Below, in pieces: positions 17,725 through 25,627 of a DNA stretch of 64,000 bases; positions within the stretch are counted from its first letter, which is position 1, and every line of letters starts with the position of its first letter. The notes beneath the pieces are model-generated. The model had not been told where the DNA came from, searched no databases, and was given only the letters and a program-made list of their open reading frames with translations. Source of the stretch: Micromonospora tarapacensis (GTDB taxonomy: Bacteria > Actinomycetota > Actinomycetes > Mycobacteriales > Micromonosporaceae); NCBI RefSeq assembly GCF_019697375.1, contig NZ_JAHCDI010000004.1:372001-436000 (forward strand), given 5' to 3'. Made by a program: the position numbers and the translations under genes.

Positions 17725-19542
17725 TCAGTCCTGCCGGACCCGCCAGACCCAGACGTCCTCGACGCGTTCCGGCTCGCCCAGCAGCATGACCAAGGTCCGC
17801 CGGATGGCCTCCTCGTCGACCGCCCACTTGGCGCCGTGCACGGCGTCCGCGAGCACCACCGCCTCGATCCGCCAGTGCGCCAGGTCCGCCCGCACCTCCT
17901 CGCGGGTGCCCTCGGTGACGATCGGCGGCAGGCCGGTGCGGGCGGCCTGGTCCAGCAGCGCGCCGAAGGGGCGCGGCACCGGCCCGATCCGGCCCCGGTC
18001 CTCGGGACCGCCCGGGCCGAGGAAGAAGCCGGACGGGATGGCGAACTCGCCCTGCCCGCTCGCCAGCGCGTGCGCCTGCCAGCGCTGGCCGTCGGGATAG
18101 ACGTCCAGGGTGAGTGGCGCCGGGGTCAGCACGCCGCCCGGGGAGACGTACCCGCGCCAGGCCCCGGAGGTGATGAAGCGCGGGATCGGCTCGCGTTCGC
18201 TGGTCAGCAGCGGCGTCGGGAACAGCGGCACCAGCGCCACGGCGAAGCCCACCGTCCAGGCCACCGCCGCCGCCCGGGACGGCGGACACCGGCGGAGTTG
18301 GTCCACCGCGTACGCCAGCAGCAGGCCGATCACCGGGGTCACCGCCAGCGCGAACCGGGCCGGCAGCGCGGCGTTCACCACCGGCAGGTGGCCGAGCAGG
18401 TCGAACGGCATCGGCAGGTCGGTCCGGTCGCCGTCGACCTTGGCCACCGGGCCGAAGGAGAGCGCGGCGAAGACCACCGCGACGACCCCGAGCGCCCACA
18501 GGGTCGCCCGTCGGCCCGCGTCGGCGTGCCGCCACAGCAGCACGAGACAACCGACGGCGAGCAACAGCAGCGGCAGCCCGAGGAAGGAGTTCTCCTCGGT
18601 GGGGTTCGGCGCCAGCGAGGTGCCGAAACCCGCCTCGCCGGCCAGCGAGCGGCGCGGGTACGCGACGTACGCGGCGATGTCCTCGGAGTGGATCACCGCG
18701 TCGAAGCCGGTGCCGTGGAACCGCTGCGGCCCGGCGAAGTGCAGCCAGAGCGGATAGGCCAGCAGCGCCCCGGCGACCACCGCGGTCGCCACCAGCCCGC
18801 GCAGGAACGACGGCAGTACGGCCCGCGCCTCGGCGCGGTTGGTGGGGTGCGACGCCCAGACGGCGACGAAGAGGCCGAGCGCCAGCGCGGTGAAGAACAG
18901 GCCCTCCGCGGCGATCGAGAAGGCGATCGCCACGAGTACCCCGAGGACCGCGCCGTCGCGTAACCAGTGGCCCGGTCGGCGCAGCGCGAACAGCCGCCAC
19001 ACCAGCAGCGGCACCAGCCAGCCGGCGGTCCAGTTCAGGTGGGCGTTGGCGTGCGAGACCATGCCGGGGGAGAAGCCGATGAACAACCCGCCCACCGCGG
19101 CGGCGAGCGGGCTGCGGACCAGGTGCCGGGAGAGCAGCCAGTACCAGGCCACGGCGGTCGCGGCCAGGTTGAGGGTGAGGACCACCAGGAAGGTGGCCGG
19201 CGGGCCGATCAGGTACGTCAGCGGGGCGAAGACCACCGCGTACACGGTGATCGAGGTGTTGACCGCGAGGTTCACCCCGTCCGGGACGTTGATCAGGTAG
19301 GTGAAGAGCGGATTCTCCCCGTGGGACACCGCGTGGCCGCCGAAGGCGAGCAGCCACTCGAACAGTGCCTGGTCGCTGGAGTTGACCGTGATGGCGCGAC
19401 CGTTCGGGTCGATCCACAGCCCGCTGGTCACCCAGCCGGCCAGTGCCAGCGCGACCAACGCCACGATCAGGTCGGCCCGGCGGTCACGGGTGACGCGTGG
19501 CGGCGAGGCGGGCGCGGACGCCAGGGACGGAGAGGTGGGCAC
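17725..19542 (-). CDS. Large multi-spanning membrane protein, glycosyltransferase-like
   Basis: 605 residues with about eleven hydrophobic segments over residues 25-430 and a soluble C-terminal domain of about 170 residues carrying TPAPLTLDVYPDGQRWQ. The first large loop has SSDQALFEWLLAFGGHAVSHGENP, whose acidic residue and position resemble the first extracytoplasmic loop of GT-C glycosyltransferases. It probably acts at the membrane using a polyprenol-linked sugar, but donor and acceptor cannot be read from the sequence. The GTG at 19542 is seven bases after TAACGT. It lies between lipB and a divergent secreted esterase. Confidence 0.7.
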   Translation of the reverse strand: MPTSPSLASAPASPPRVTRDRRADLIVALVALALAGWVTSGLWIDPNGRAITVNSSDQALFEWLLAFGGHAVSHGENPLFTYLINVPDGVNLAVNTSITVYAVVFAPLTYLIGPPATFLVVLTLNLAATAVAWYWLLSRHLVRSPLAAAVGGLFIGFSPGMVSHANAHLNWTAGWLVPLLVWRLFALRRPGHWLRDGAVLGVLVAIAFSIAAEGLFFTALALGLFVAVWASHPTNRAEARAVLPSFLRGLVATAVVAGALLAYPLWLHFAGPQRFHGTGFDAVIHSEDIAAYVAYPRRSLAGEAGFGTSLAPNPTEENSFLGLPLLLLAVGCLVLLWRHADAGRRATLWALGVVAVVFAALSFGPVAKVDGDRTDLPMPFDLLGHLPVVNAALPARFALAVTPVIGLLLAYAVDQLRRCPPSRAAAVAWTVGFAVALVPLFPTPLLTSEREPIPRFITSGAWRGYVSPGGVLTPAPLTLDVYPDGQRWQAHALASGQGEFAIPSGFFLGPGGPEDRGRIGPVPRPFGALLDQAARTGLPPIVTEGTREEVRADLAHWRIEAVVLADAVHGAKWAVDEEAIRRTLVMLLGEPERVEDVWVWRVRQD

Positions 19543-19549
19543 CTAGCGG

Positions 19550-19555
19550 ACGTTA
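19550..19555 (-). promoter_or_regulatory. -10 element TAACGT, leaderless membrane protein gene
   Basis: TAACGT-N7-GTG on the minus strand, before the start at 19542. Confidence 0.5.
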
Positions 19556-19650
19556 CCAACCGCATGCGGACACGCCGGTCAGACCCGGCAGCTCCGGTGG
19601 GATCGGGTGGGCCACACCCGGGCATCGACGAATGTGTGCGAGCTCGCCAT

Positions 19651-19708
19651 GTCACAGGTGTGACACATCTGCGTAATGTCGCGGCAATTATCGGTGATCC
19701 AGCTCACA
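19651..19708 (+). promoter_or_regulatory. CRP-like site and second palindrome before esterase gene
   Basis: GGTGA-N6-TCACA at 19693-19708 matches the Crp/GlxR consensus TGTGA-N6-TCACA at nine of ten positions. A perfect palindrome GTCACA-GG-TGTGAC lies at 19651-19664. Both precede the esterase start at 19726. Carbon-source control of a secreted depolymerase is plausible; neither site is proven. Confidence 0.45.
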
Positions 19709-19725
19709 ACTTCCTGGAGGTCCCC

Positions 19726-20970
19726 GTGCGCCGCACTCGCACCATCCACGGCCGGCTGGCCGGTGCGCTGGCCGGGCTGGTCCTGGCCGCCGCCGCGCTG
19801 GTGGCCGCCGCCGCACCCGCCCAGGCCGCGTCCCTGACCCAGGTCAGCGGCTTCGGTTCCAACCCCGGCAACCTCACCATGTACGCCTACCGGCCGGACA
19901 ACCTGCCGTCGGGCGCACCCGCCGTGGTGCTGCTGCACGGCTGCACCCAGAACGCCGCCGGATACTTCGCGAACTCCGGCTGGCAGAAGTACGCCGACCA
20001 GTGGAAGTTCACCGTCATCGTGCCTCAGCAGCCCTCGGCCAACCAGGCCCTGAGCTGCTTCAACTGGTTCGGCGAGCAGGACATCCGGCGTGGTTCCGGC
20101 GAGGCGCTGTCGATCAAGCAGATGGTCGACCACGCGAAGAGCAACTACGGCACCAACCCGGGCCGGGTCTTCGTCAGCGGGCTCTCCGCCGGCGGCGCGA
20201 TGAGCGCGGTCATGCTCGCGACCTACCCCGACGTCTTCGCCGCCGGCTCGATCATCGCCGGGATCCCGTACCGCTGCTCGCCGCCGGCGTCGACCAGCAT
20301 CTGCCAGTACAGCGGGGTGGACAAGACCCCGGCCGCCTGGGGCGACCTGGTGCGCAACGCCCACCCCGGCTACGGCGGCCCCTATCCCCGGGTCGCCATC
20401 TGGCACGGCACCTCCGACTACACCGTGGTGCCGGCCAACGCCGTCGAGTCGCGGGACCAGTGGACCAACGCCCGGGGCGTCTCACCGACCCCGACCAGCA
20501 CCAGCTCGCTGCCGGGCAACACCAGCCTGGAGGTGTACGGCAACGACGACGTGCGCCTGTACCGGGTCTCCGGCATGGGCCACGGCACCCCGATCGACCC
20601 GGGGTCGGGTGCCGACCAGTGCGGCGCCGTCGCGTCGTACTTCCTGGACACCATCTGCTCGACCTACCGCGACGCGCTCTTCTTCGGCCTCGACGGCGGC
20701 GGTGTGACGCCGACGCCCACGCCCACCACGTCCCCGAGCCCCACGCCCAGCCCCACCGCGTCACCCAGCCCCACCGCGTCACCCAGCCCCACCGGCACCC
20801 CGACCTGCATCACCGCCAGCAACTACGCCCACGTGAGCGCGGGCCGCGCCTACCACTCCGGCGGCTACGCCTACGCCAACGGCTCCAACCAGCGCATGGG
20901 CCTCTACAACGTCTTCTACACCACCGCCCTGCGCCAGACCGCCCCCAACCACTGGACCATCGGCTGCTAA
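19726..20970 (+). CDS. Secreted PHB-depolymerase-family esterase (CE1-like) with linker and C-terminal domain
   Basis: 414 residues. A signal peptide ends at APAQAA near residue 35. The alpha/beta-hydrolase domain has VVLLHGCTQNAAGYF, the nucleophile in SGLSAGGAMS near residue 160, and a late HGTSDYTVV and GMGHG that would supply Asp and His. A Pro/Thr/Ser linker with an 18-bp DNA repeat follows near 20746, then a 50-residue Cys-flanked C-terminal domain (CITASNY...WTIGC) seen on other actinobacterial hydrolases and of unknown binding role. Likely substrates are extracellular polyesters or feruloyl/acetyl esters of plant polysaccharide. The GTG at 19726 has GGAGG five bases upstream. Start choice and secretion are well supported; the substrate is not. 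Confidence 0.85.
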   Translation: MRRTRTIHGRLAGALAGLVLAAAALVAAAAPAQAASLTQVSGFGSNPGNLTMYAYRPDNLPSGAPAVVLLHGCTQNAAGYFANSGWQKYADQWKFTVIVPQQPSANQALSCFNWFGEQDIRRGSGEALSIKQMVDHAKSNYGTNPGRVFVSGLSAGGAMSAVMLATYPDVFAAGSIIAGIPYRCSPPASTSICQYSGVDKTPAAWGDLVRNAHPGYGGPYPRVAIWHGTSDYTVVPANAVESRDQWTNARGVSPTPTSTSSLPGNTSLEVYGNDDVRLYRVSGMGHGTPIDPGSGADQCGAVASYFLDTICSTYRDALFFGLDGGGVTPTPTPTTSPSPTPSPTASPSPTASPSPTGTPTCITASNYAHVSAGRAYHSGGYAYANGSNQRMGLYNVFYTTALRQTAPNHWTIGC

Positions 20971-20996
20971 CCCCCACCCACCCCCACCCCTCCCGT

Positions 20997-21057
20997 GTTG
21001 ATCATGAAGTTAGCGGGGTTTTCGATCTCCAAACGGCCCGCTAACTTCATGATCAAC
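20997..21057. repeat. Long palindrome, GTTGATCATGA family
   Basis: Perfect 21-bp arms (20997-21017 and 21037-21057) around a 19-base loop, between the convergent esterase and TIGR01777 genes. The arms begin GTTGATCATGA and contain GTTAGCGG. C-rich and G-rich tracts flank it. A close relative sits at 25541-25599. It may act as a bidirectional terminator and is also a dispersed repeat. Confidence 0.8.
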
Positions 21058-21095
21058 CTGAGGGGCGGGGTGGGAGAGTGGGGTGGGGGTGGGGG

Positions 21096-21995
21096 TTAGT
21101 TGTGGAGGGCGGCGTGGAGGGCGGTGGGGAGGTCTGGGTGGCGGAAGGTGAAGGCGGCGCGGTTGAGGACGCCGGGCAGCACGCGGGTGCTGGTGAGGGC
21201 CTCTTGGGCGAAGCCGCCGAGGGCCACCTTGAGGGCCAGCGCCGGGATCGGGATCACCGCCGGGCGGTGCAGTTGCCGGGCCAGCTCGCGGGTGAACTCC
21301 GCGTTCGTGACCGGTGCCGGGCCGACCACGTTCACCGGGCCGGCGAGGTCGGCCCGGGCGAGCAGGAACGCGGCGGCGTCGAGCCAGTCGGTCATCGAGA
21401 TCCACGGGAGCCACTGCCGTCCACTGCCGAGCCGGCCGGCGAGGCCGAGCCTGAACGGCAGCAACTGCGGCTTGAGCAAGCCCCCGTCGCGGTGTAGCGG
21501 CAGTCCGGTGCGCAGCCGCACCACCCGTACCCCGGCGTCCTCGGCCGGCCGGGTCGCCGCCTCCCACACCCGGGCCACGTCGGCGAGGAAGCCCTCGCCG
21601 GCCGGCGCCTCCTCCTCGACCACCCGGTCGCCGGTGTTGCCGTACCAGCCGATCGCCGAGGAGTTCAGCAGCACCTCGGGCCGGTCGGCGGCCGGCAACC
21701 CGGCGATGGTGGTGGACAGGGTGCTTGTGGAGTCCACCCGGCTGGACCGGATCAGCTGTTTGTACCGGTCGTTCCAGCGCCGGTCGCCGACCCCGGCGCC
21801 GGCCAGGTTGACCACCGCGTCGGCCTCGGCGACCAGTGCCGGATCCAGCTGTGCCGCCGACGGTGACCACCGCCGCTCGTCGGCGGCGCGTGGCGGCCGT
21901 CGCACCAGCCGGGTCACCTGGTGTCCGTCGGCGGCGAGCAGGTCGACCAGCCGGGTGCCGAGGAAGCCGGACGCGCCGGCCATGAGGATCCGCAT
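21096..21995 (-). CDS. TIGR01777 family SDR-type protein
   Basis: 299 residues with an N-terminal nucleotide-binding fold (MRILMAGASGFLGTRLVDLL) and the TIGR01777 signature regions VNLAGAGVGDRRW and NSSAIGWYGNTG. The family is a branch of the extended SDR/epimerase group (YfcH-like), with unknown substrate. Its C-terminal part contains the DUF1731-like segment near AFTFRHPDLPTAL. In M. tuberculosis the equivalent gene (Rv2216) stands between lipB and dlaT, and the order is the same here. Accessory genes have been inserted on both sides. A redox or isomerase role near lipoate metabolism is only contextual. Confidence 0.88.
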   Translation of the reverse strand: MRILMAGASGFLGTRLVDLLAADGHQVTRLVRRPPRAADERRWSPSAAQLDPALVAEADAVVNLAGAGVGDRRWNDRYKQLIRSSRVDSTSTLSTTIAGLPAADRPEVLLNSSAIGWYGNTGDRVVEEEAPAGEGFLADVARVWEAATRPAEDAGVRVVRLRTGLPLHRDGGLLKPQLLPFRLGLAGRLGSGRQWLPWISMTDWLDAAAFLLARADLAGPVNVVGPAPVTNAEFTRELARQLHRPAVIPIPALALKVALGGFAQEALTSTRVLPGVLNRAAFTFRHPDLPTALHAALHN

Positions 21996-22042
21996 GCCTA
22001 CATCTTCGGGTACGCGGGACGGCCCGGCTCCGTCGAGTCGGG

Positions 22043-22474
22043 TTACGCCCCGCGCCGGCCCCGCCCGGCCACGTTCGCGGACACCCGTGCCGGGTCAGCC
22101 GACCAGTCCGGGTCGTGCGCCACCCGATGGAGAGTGCTGGGTGGGTATCGACCGTCCGGATCGGTGCTGTAGAGCGCCAGGCGGTTGGCGTGGGCCACCG
22201 AAGCGATCATCAGGTCGGCGATCCGGCGACGAGTGGTGCGGCCGATGGCCAGGACCGCGCCGGTGATCAGGCCGAAGGCGCGGGCCGCTTCGGCGTCGAA
22301 GGGCAGCGGATCGAAAGTCGCCTCGGTGTGTTGCAGGACGCTGGTTCGTCGGGCCCGCCCGACAGGGTCGTCGGCACGTGAACGAGTCTCCGCGTTCCAC
22401 GCTGCGCATGATTGACCCGGAGTCGTTGCGCAGCTCTCGCTGCGTGATTTCCCGGTGAGCGTGTTCTGGGACAA
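22043..22474 (-). pseudogene. PIN-domain (VapC-like) toxin remnant
   Basis: Only the middle of the reading frame (about 22110-22390) resembles a PIN toxin: ATFDPLPFDAEAARAFG and ADLMIASVAHANRLALYSTDPD, which carry the later acidic residues of the nuclease site. The N-terminal part with the first catalytic Asp is missing and both ends are replaced by unrelated sequence. No antitoxin gene is beside it. I read it as a decayed vapC fragment, not a working toxin. It lies between the TIGR01777 gene and ltrA, in an accessory stretch. Confidence 0.45.
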
Positions 22475-22477
22475 CCG

Positions 22478-23800
22478 TCAGGTGGTGCCGGGGGGTTGGC
22501 CGTGCCAGCGGGCGCGGTAGGCGGCCTCGTGGGCCTCGTGGGCGGTGCGCTCGGCGAAGACCAACGCACGCAGTGCGTGCCGGGCCTCGGACATCAGCAC
22601 CACCTCGGCGGTGACCAGACCGACACAGATCGCGGTGAGCAGGCCGAGGGCGGCGAGGCCGGGCAGCGGCATGGCGACCGGGATGCCGACGGCGAGCACG
22701 ACCAGGGTGCCGACCCGCAACCAGGACACCGTGTGCAGGGTGCGCAGCTGGAACAGCATGTTACCGACCAGGTACAGCATGACCCCGCCGAACAGCATCG
22801 GCACGTCCGGGCTGTGCGCCGGCTCGGTCACCGGTACGCCGGGCTCGGCGACGTCGTGCACGATGCCCTCGGCGCCGAGGGCGAACAGGATGATCCCGGC
22901 GATCATCGGCAGGTAGAGGTAGGCGTAGGCGTCGCGGGCCATCAGCACCCGGCGGGGGCCGAGGGTGGCGTGCAGGGCTATCCGGGCGGCCGGGCCGATC
23001 AGGTCGTAGTGCACCCACCAGAGGGCGGCGGTGAAGACGATGCCGAGCACGGCGGCCGTCACCCCGGGCCAGGTGGGCGCCTGGCCGAGCAGGTTGCTGC
23101 CGACGCCGACGGAGATCACCGACTCGCCCAGCGCGATGATCAGGATGAGGTCGTACCGCTCGGTCCAGTGCTCCGCCGAGGTGACCTCCCAGCCCCAGGT
23201 CCGGGCGAGCAGTCCGGTGCCGTACTGGAGCAGGACGACGGTCACCCAGAGTGCGTCCCGGACCAACGCGGCCATCTCGGTGTTGGGGATCTGTGCGGGC
23301 AACAGCGCGGCGACCAGCAGCAGGACGGTGCTCAGGCCCAGCTCGGGGGCGTACCGGAGCAGTTGCCGGCGCTCCACCGGGTTGTCGCGGACGATGTGCA
23401 GGAACAGCGTCAGATGCACGGCGCGGATGACCACGTAGCTGACCGCCACCACGACCGGACCGGCCTCGCTTCTGTGGTCCATGAACGCCTGCGGCAGGGC
23501 GAGGGCGAAGGAGAACAGCGCGGCCATCCCGGCCACCATCAGCACCGGCACGAAGCCCTCGCCGATGCGGACCCGGGTCGCCACCACGGTGTGCACCACC
23601 CAGCACCACCAGAGCACGGCGAGCACGAGCAGGGCGTGCAGCAGTTGCCGGCCATCGATGTTCGCGGCGGTGGCCCGGGTGATGATGAAGAACGAGAAGA
23701 CGAAGACCAGATCGAAGAAGATCTCGAACCTGTCGACCCGGGCACCGGGCGCGATGGTGACGGCCGGCCCCAACCGACCCTGCCAGCCGCTGTCGCCCAC
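22478..23800 (-). CDS. Low temperature requirement protein A (LtrA) family membrane protein
   Basis: 440 residues with the LtrA N-terminal signature RFEIFFDLVFVFSF just before the first helix, then about ten hydrophobic segments and the HWTERYDLILIIALGESV motif near residue 220. LtrA was named from a Listeria mutant unable to grow in the cold; the molecular function is still unknown. The GTG at 23800 is preceded at six bases by CAGACT, consistent with a leaderless start. It is a stand-alone gene, convergent with nothing and followed by the PIN remnant. Confidence 0.88.
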   Translation of the reverse strand: MGDSGWQGRLGPAVTIAPGARVDRFEIFFDLVFVFSFFIITRATAANIDGRQLLHALLVLAVLWWCWVVHTVVATRVRIGEGFVPVLMVAGMAALFSFALALPQAFMDHRSEAGPVVVAVSYVVIRAVHLTLFLHIVRDNPVERRQLLRYAPELGLSTVLLLVAALLPAQIPNTEMAALVRDALWVTVVLLQYGTGLLARTWGWEVTSAEHWTERYDLILIIALGESVISVGVGSNLLGQAPTWPGVTAAVLGIVFTAALWWVHYDLIGPAARIALHATLGPRRVLMARDAYAYLYLPMIAGIILFALGAEGIVHDVAEPGVPVTEPAHSPDVPMLFGGVMLYLVGNMLFQLRTLHTVSWLRVGTLVVLAVGIPVAMPLPGLAALGLLTAICVGLVTAEVVLMSEARHALRALVFAERTAHEAHEAAYRARWHGQPPGTT

Positions 23801-23806
23801 CGCCTG

Positions 23807-23812
23807 AGTCTG
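23807..23812 (-). promoter_or_regulatory. -10 element CAGACT before ltrA-family gene
   Basis: CAGACT-N6-GTG on the minus strand. A weaker match to TANNNT, but with the same spacing as the other leaderless starts. Confidence 0.4.
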
Positions 23813-23846
23813 GCAGCGGCCACCCGGGCGCGAGGCCGGTTCGGGC

Positions 23847-24425
23847 TCAGCTCCGCGGGCGGTACCGCAGGCCGTCCATCAGCAGGTCGAGCAGGCGTTG
23901 TGCCTGGTCACGCTGCTCGCGTCCACCGGCGGCCAGGGAGAGCCCGCTGAGCCCGACCAGTACGTCGGCGGGGTCGACGTCCGACCGGAGGGTGCCGGCC
24001 GCCGCGCCCGCGGCCAGCAGTCGGGCGACGGCCGCGCGGAGCCGGTCCCGGCTCTGCGCGAACGGGTTCGTCCCGGCGGCGATCACCAGGCGCAGGGCGT
24101 CGGCCATCTCCCGCTTGGTGGCGAGGTAGTCGACGAAGTGGTCCATCCAGGCCCGGGTCGCCGCCTCGGCCGGCAGCCGGCCGAGCAGCTCGCCGGCCGA
24201 GTCGCAGAGCTTTTCCAGCTCGTTGTGGTAGGCCGCGGCCACCAACGCCTCCCGGCTGGGAAAGTGCCGGTAGAGCGTGCCGATCCCCACCCCGGCGTCC
24301 CGGGCGATCTGTTCCAGGGTTACCTCGGCGCCAGCCTGGGAAAACGCCCGGACGGCCGCCTCCAGCAGCCGCTGGCGGTTGCGCAGCGCGTCGGCACGCA
24401 ACGGTCGGGAAGCCTGCTCCGGCAC
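23847..24425 (-). CDS. TetR family regulator, divergent from SDR gene
   Basis: 192 residues with a clear TetR helix-turn-helix (VTLEQIARDAGVGIGTLYRHFPSREALV) and a C-terminal domain of the SBP/TetR-C type. The GTG at 24425 has AGGAGG at a good distance. The gene is divergent from a short-chain dehydrogenase gene and the 136 bp between them hold two CGGAGG-N2-CCTCCG palindromes, so it most likely represses both directions and responds to a substrate of the dehydrogenase. Confidence 0.88.
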   Translation of the reverse strand: MPEQASRPLRADALRNRQRLLEAAVRAFSQAGAEVTLEQIARDAGVGIGTLYRHFPSREALVAAAYHNELEKLCDSAGELLGRLPAEAATRAWMDHFVDYLATKREMADALRLVIAAGTNPFAQSRDRLRAAVARLLAAGAAAGTLRSDVDPADVLVGLSGLSLAAGGREQRDQAQRLLDLLMDGLRYRPRS

Positions 24426-24458
24426 GTCTCCTCCTGCAACTCGGCCCCGCCCGGGTGG

Positions 24459-24507
24459 TAACCGGAGGATCCTCCGGTTAGCCTGGAACGTAACGGAGGA
24501 GCCTCCG
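24459..24507. promoter_or_regulatory. Two operators in TetR/SDR intergenic region
   Basis: 24459-24480 is a perfect 22-bp palindrome with the core CGGAGG-AT-CCTCCG. 24494-24507 repeats the core as CGGAGG-AG-CCTCCG, with centres 31 bp apart. They are the only strong dyads between the divergent genes, as expected for TetR binding. Confidence 0.75.
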
Positions 24508-24561
24508 CTTCTTATCGTAGCGGCGGGTCTGCCCGCCGCGCCTCGCAGACAAGGATGGATC

Positions 24562-25506
24562 ATGACCATCGGCACCCCGGTCAGCACCCCGTTCACCGCG
24601 ACATCCACCGCGCTGGAGGTCGTCGAGGGCATCGACCTCACCGGACGACGGGCCGTCGTCACCGGCGGCGGATCGGGCATCGGCGTCGAGACCGCCCGGG
24701 CGCTCGCCGCCGCCGGCGCCGAGGTCACCCTCGCCGTTCGCAAGCCCGAGCAGGGGGCGAAGGCCGCCACCGACATCATCGGTACGACCGGCAACGACCG
24801 GGTCGGCGTGGCGGGACTCGACCTGGACGACCTGACCTCGGTCGCCGCCTTCGTGGCGGCCTGGGACGGGCCGCTGCACATCCTGGTCAACAACGCCGGG
24901 ATCATGGCCTCACCCGAGATGCGCACCGCGCAGGGCTGGGAGATGCAGTTCGCCACCAACCACCTCGGGCACTTCGCGCTCGCCACCGGGCTGCGCCCGG
25001 CACTCGTCGCGGCGCGGGGTGCCCGGATCGTCTCGGTCAGCTCGTCGGCGCACCTGCGCTCGCCGGTCGTCTTCGACGACATCCACTTCGAGCGGCGGGA
25101 CTACGAGCCGTGGTCGGCGTACGGGCAGTCCAAGACCGCCAACGTGCTGTTCGCGGTCGAGGCGACCCGGCGCTGGGCGGACGACGGCATCCTGGTCAAC
25201 GCGCTGCACCCGGGCAGCATCCAGACCAACCTCCAGCGGTATGTGACCGAGGAGGAACTGGCCCGGCTGCGTGCCCAGACCGGCCCGGCCGAGCCATCGT
25301 GGAAGAGCCCGGAGCAAGGGGCCGCGACCTCGGTCCTGGTAGCCACCTCGCCGTTGCTCGACGGCCTCGGCGGGCGCTACTTCGAGGACTGCCAGCAGGC
25401 CGGCCCGCACCAGCCGGGCACCCGCACCGGCGTGGCCGAGTACGCCCTCGACCCGTCGACCGCCGAGCACCTCTGGCGGGTCACCCAGCAAACCCTAACC
25501 GCCTAA
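24562..25506 (+). CDS. Short-chain dehydrogenase/reductase
   Basis: 314 residues of the classical-length SDR type: cofactor motif TGGGSGIG near residue 39, NNAG near 112, a catalytic Ser in SVSSSAH near 160, and YGQSK (catalytic Tyr and Lys) near 188. It resembles the retinol dehydrogenase/WW-domain oxidoreductase-like group used for varied alcohols and ketones in actinobacteria. The ATG has AAGGA ten bases upstream. It is controlled, by inference, by the divergent TetR protein. The substrate is unknown. Confidence 0.88.
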   Translation: MTIGTPVSTPFTATSTALEVVEGIDLTGRRAVVTGGGSGIGVETARALAAAGAEVTLAVRKPEQGAKAATDIIGTTGNDRVGVAGLDLDDLTSVAAFVAAWDGPLHILVNNAGIMASPEMRTAQGWEMQFATNHLGHFALATGLRPALVAARGARIVSVSSSAHLRSPVVFDDIHFERRDYEPWSAYGQSKTANVLFAVEATRRWADDGILVNALHPGSIQTNLQRYVTEEELARLRAQTGPAEPSWKSPEQGAATSVLVATSPLLDGLGGRYFEDCQQAGPHQPGTRTGVAEYALDPSTAEHLWRVTQQTLTA

Positions 25507-25540
25507 CCCCCACCCACCCCACCCACCCCGACCCGCCGCG

Positions 25541-25599
25541 TTGATCATGAGGTTAGCGGTTGATTTTGAGATCGATAACGCCGCTAACCTCATGATCAA
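25541..25599. repeat. Long palindrome, GTTGATCATGA family, second copy
   Basis: Perfect 19-bp arms (25541-25559 and 25581-25599) around a 21-base loop, between the convergent SDR and sucB genes. It matches the 20997-21057 arms except that GAAG reads GAGG in both arms, so the change is compensated. Outer CCACCCCGACCC and GGGTCGGGGTGG tracts extend the pairing. Confidence 0.8.
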
Positions 25600-25627
25600 T
25601 CCGCGGGGTCGGGGTGGGGGTGGGGGG

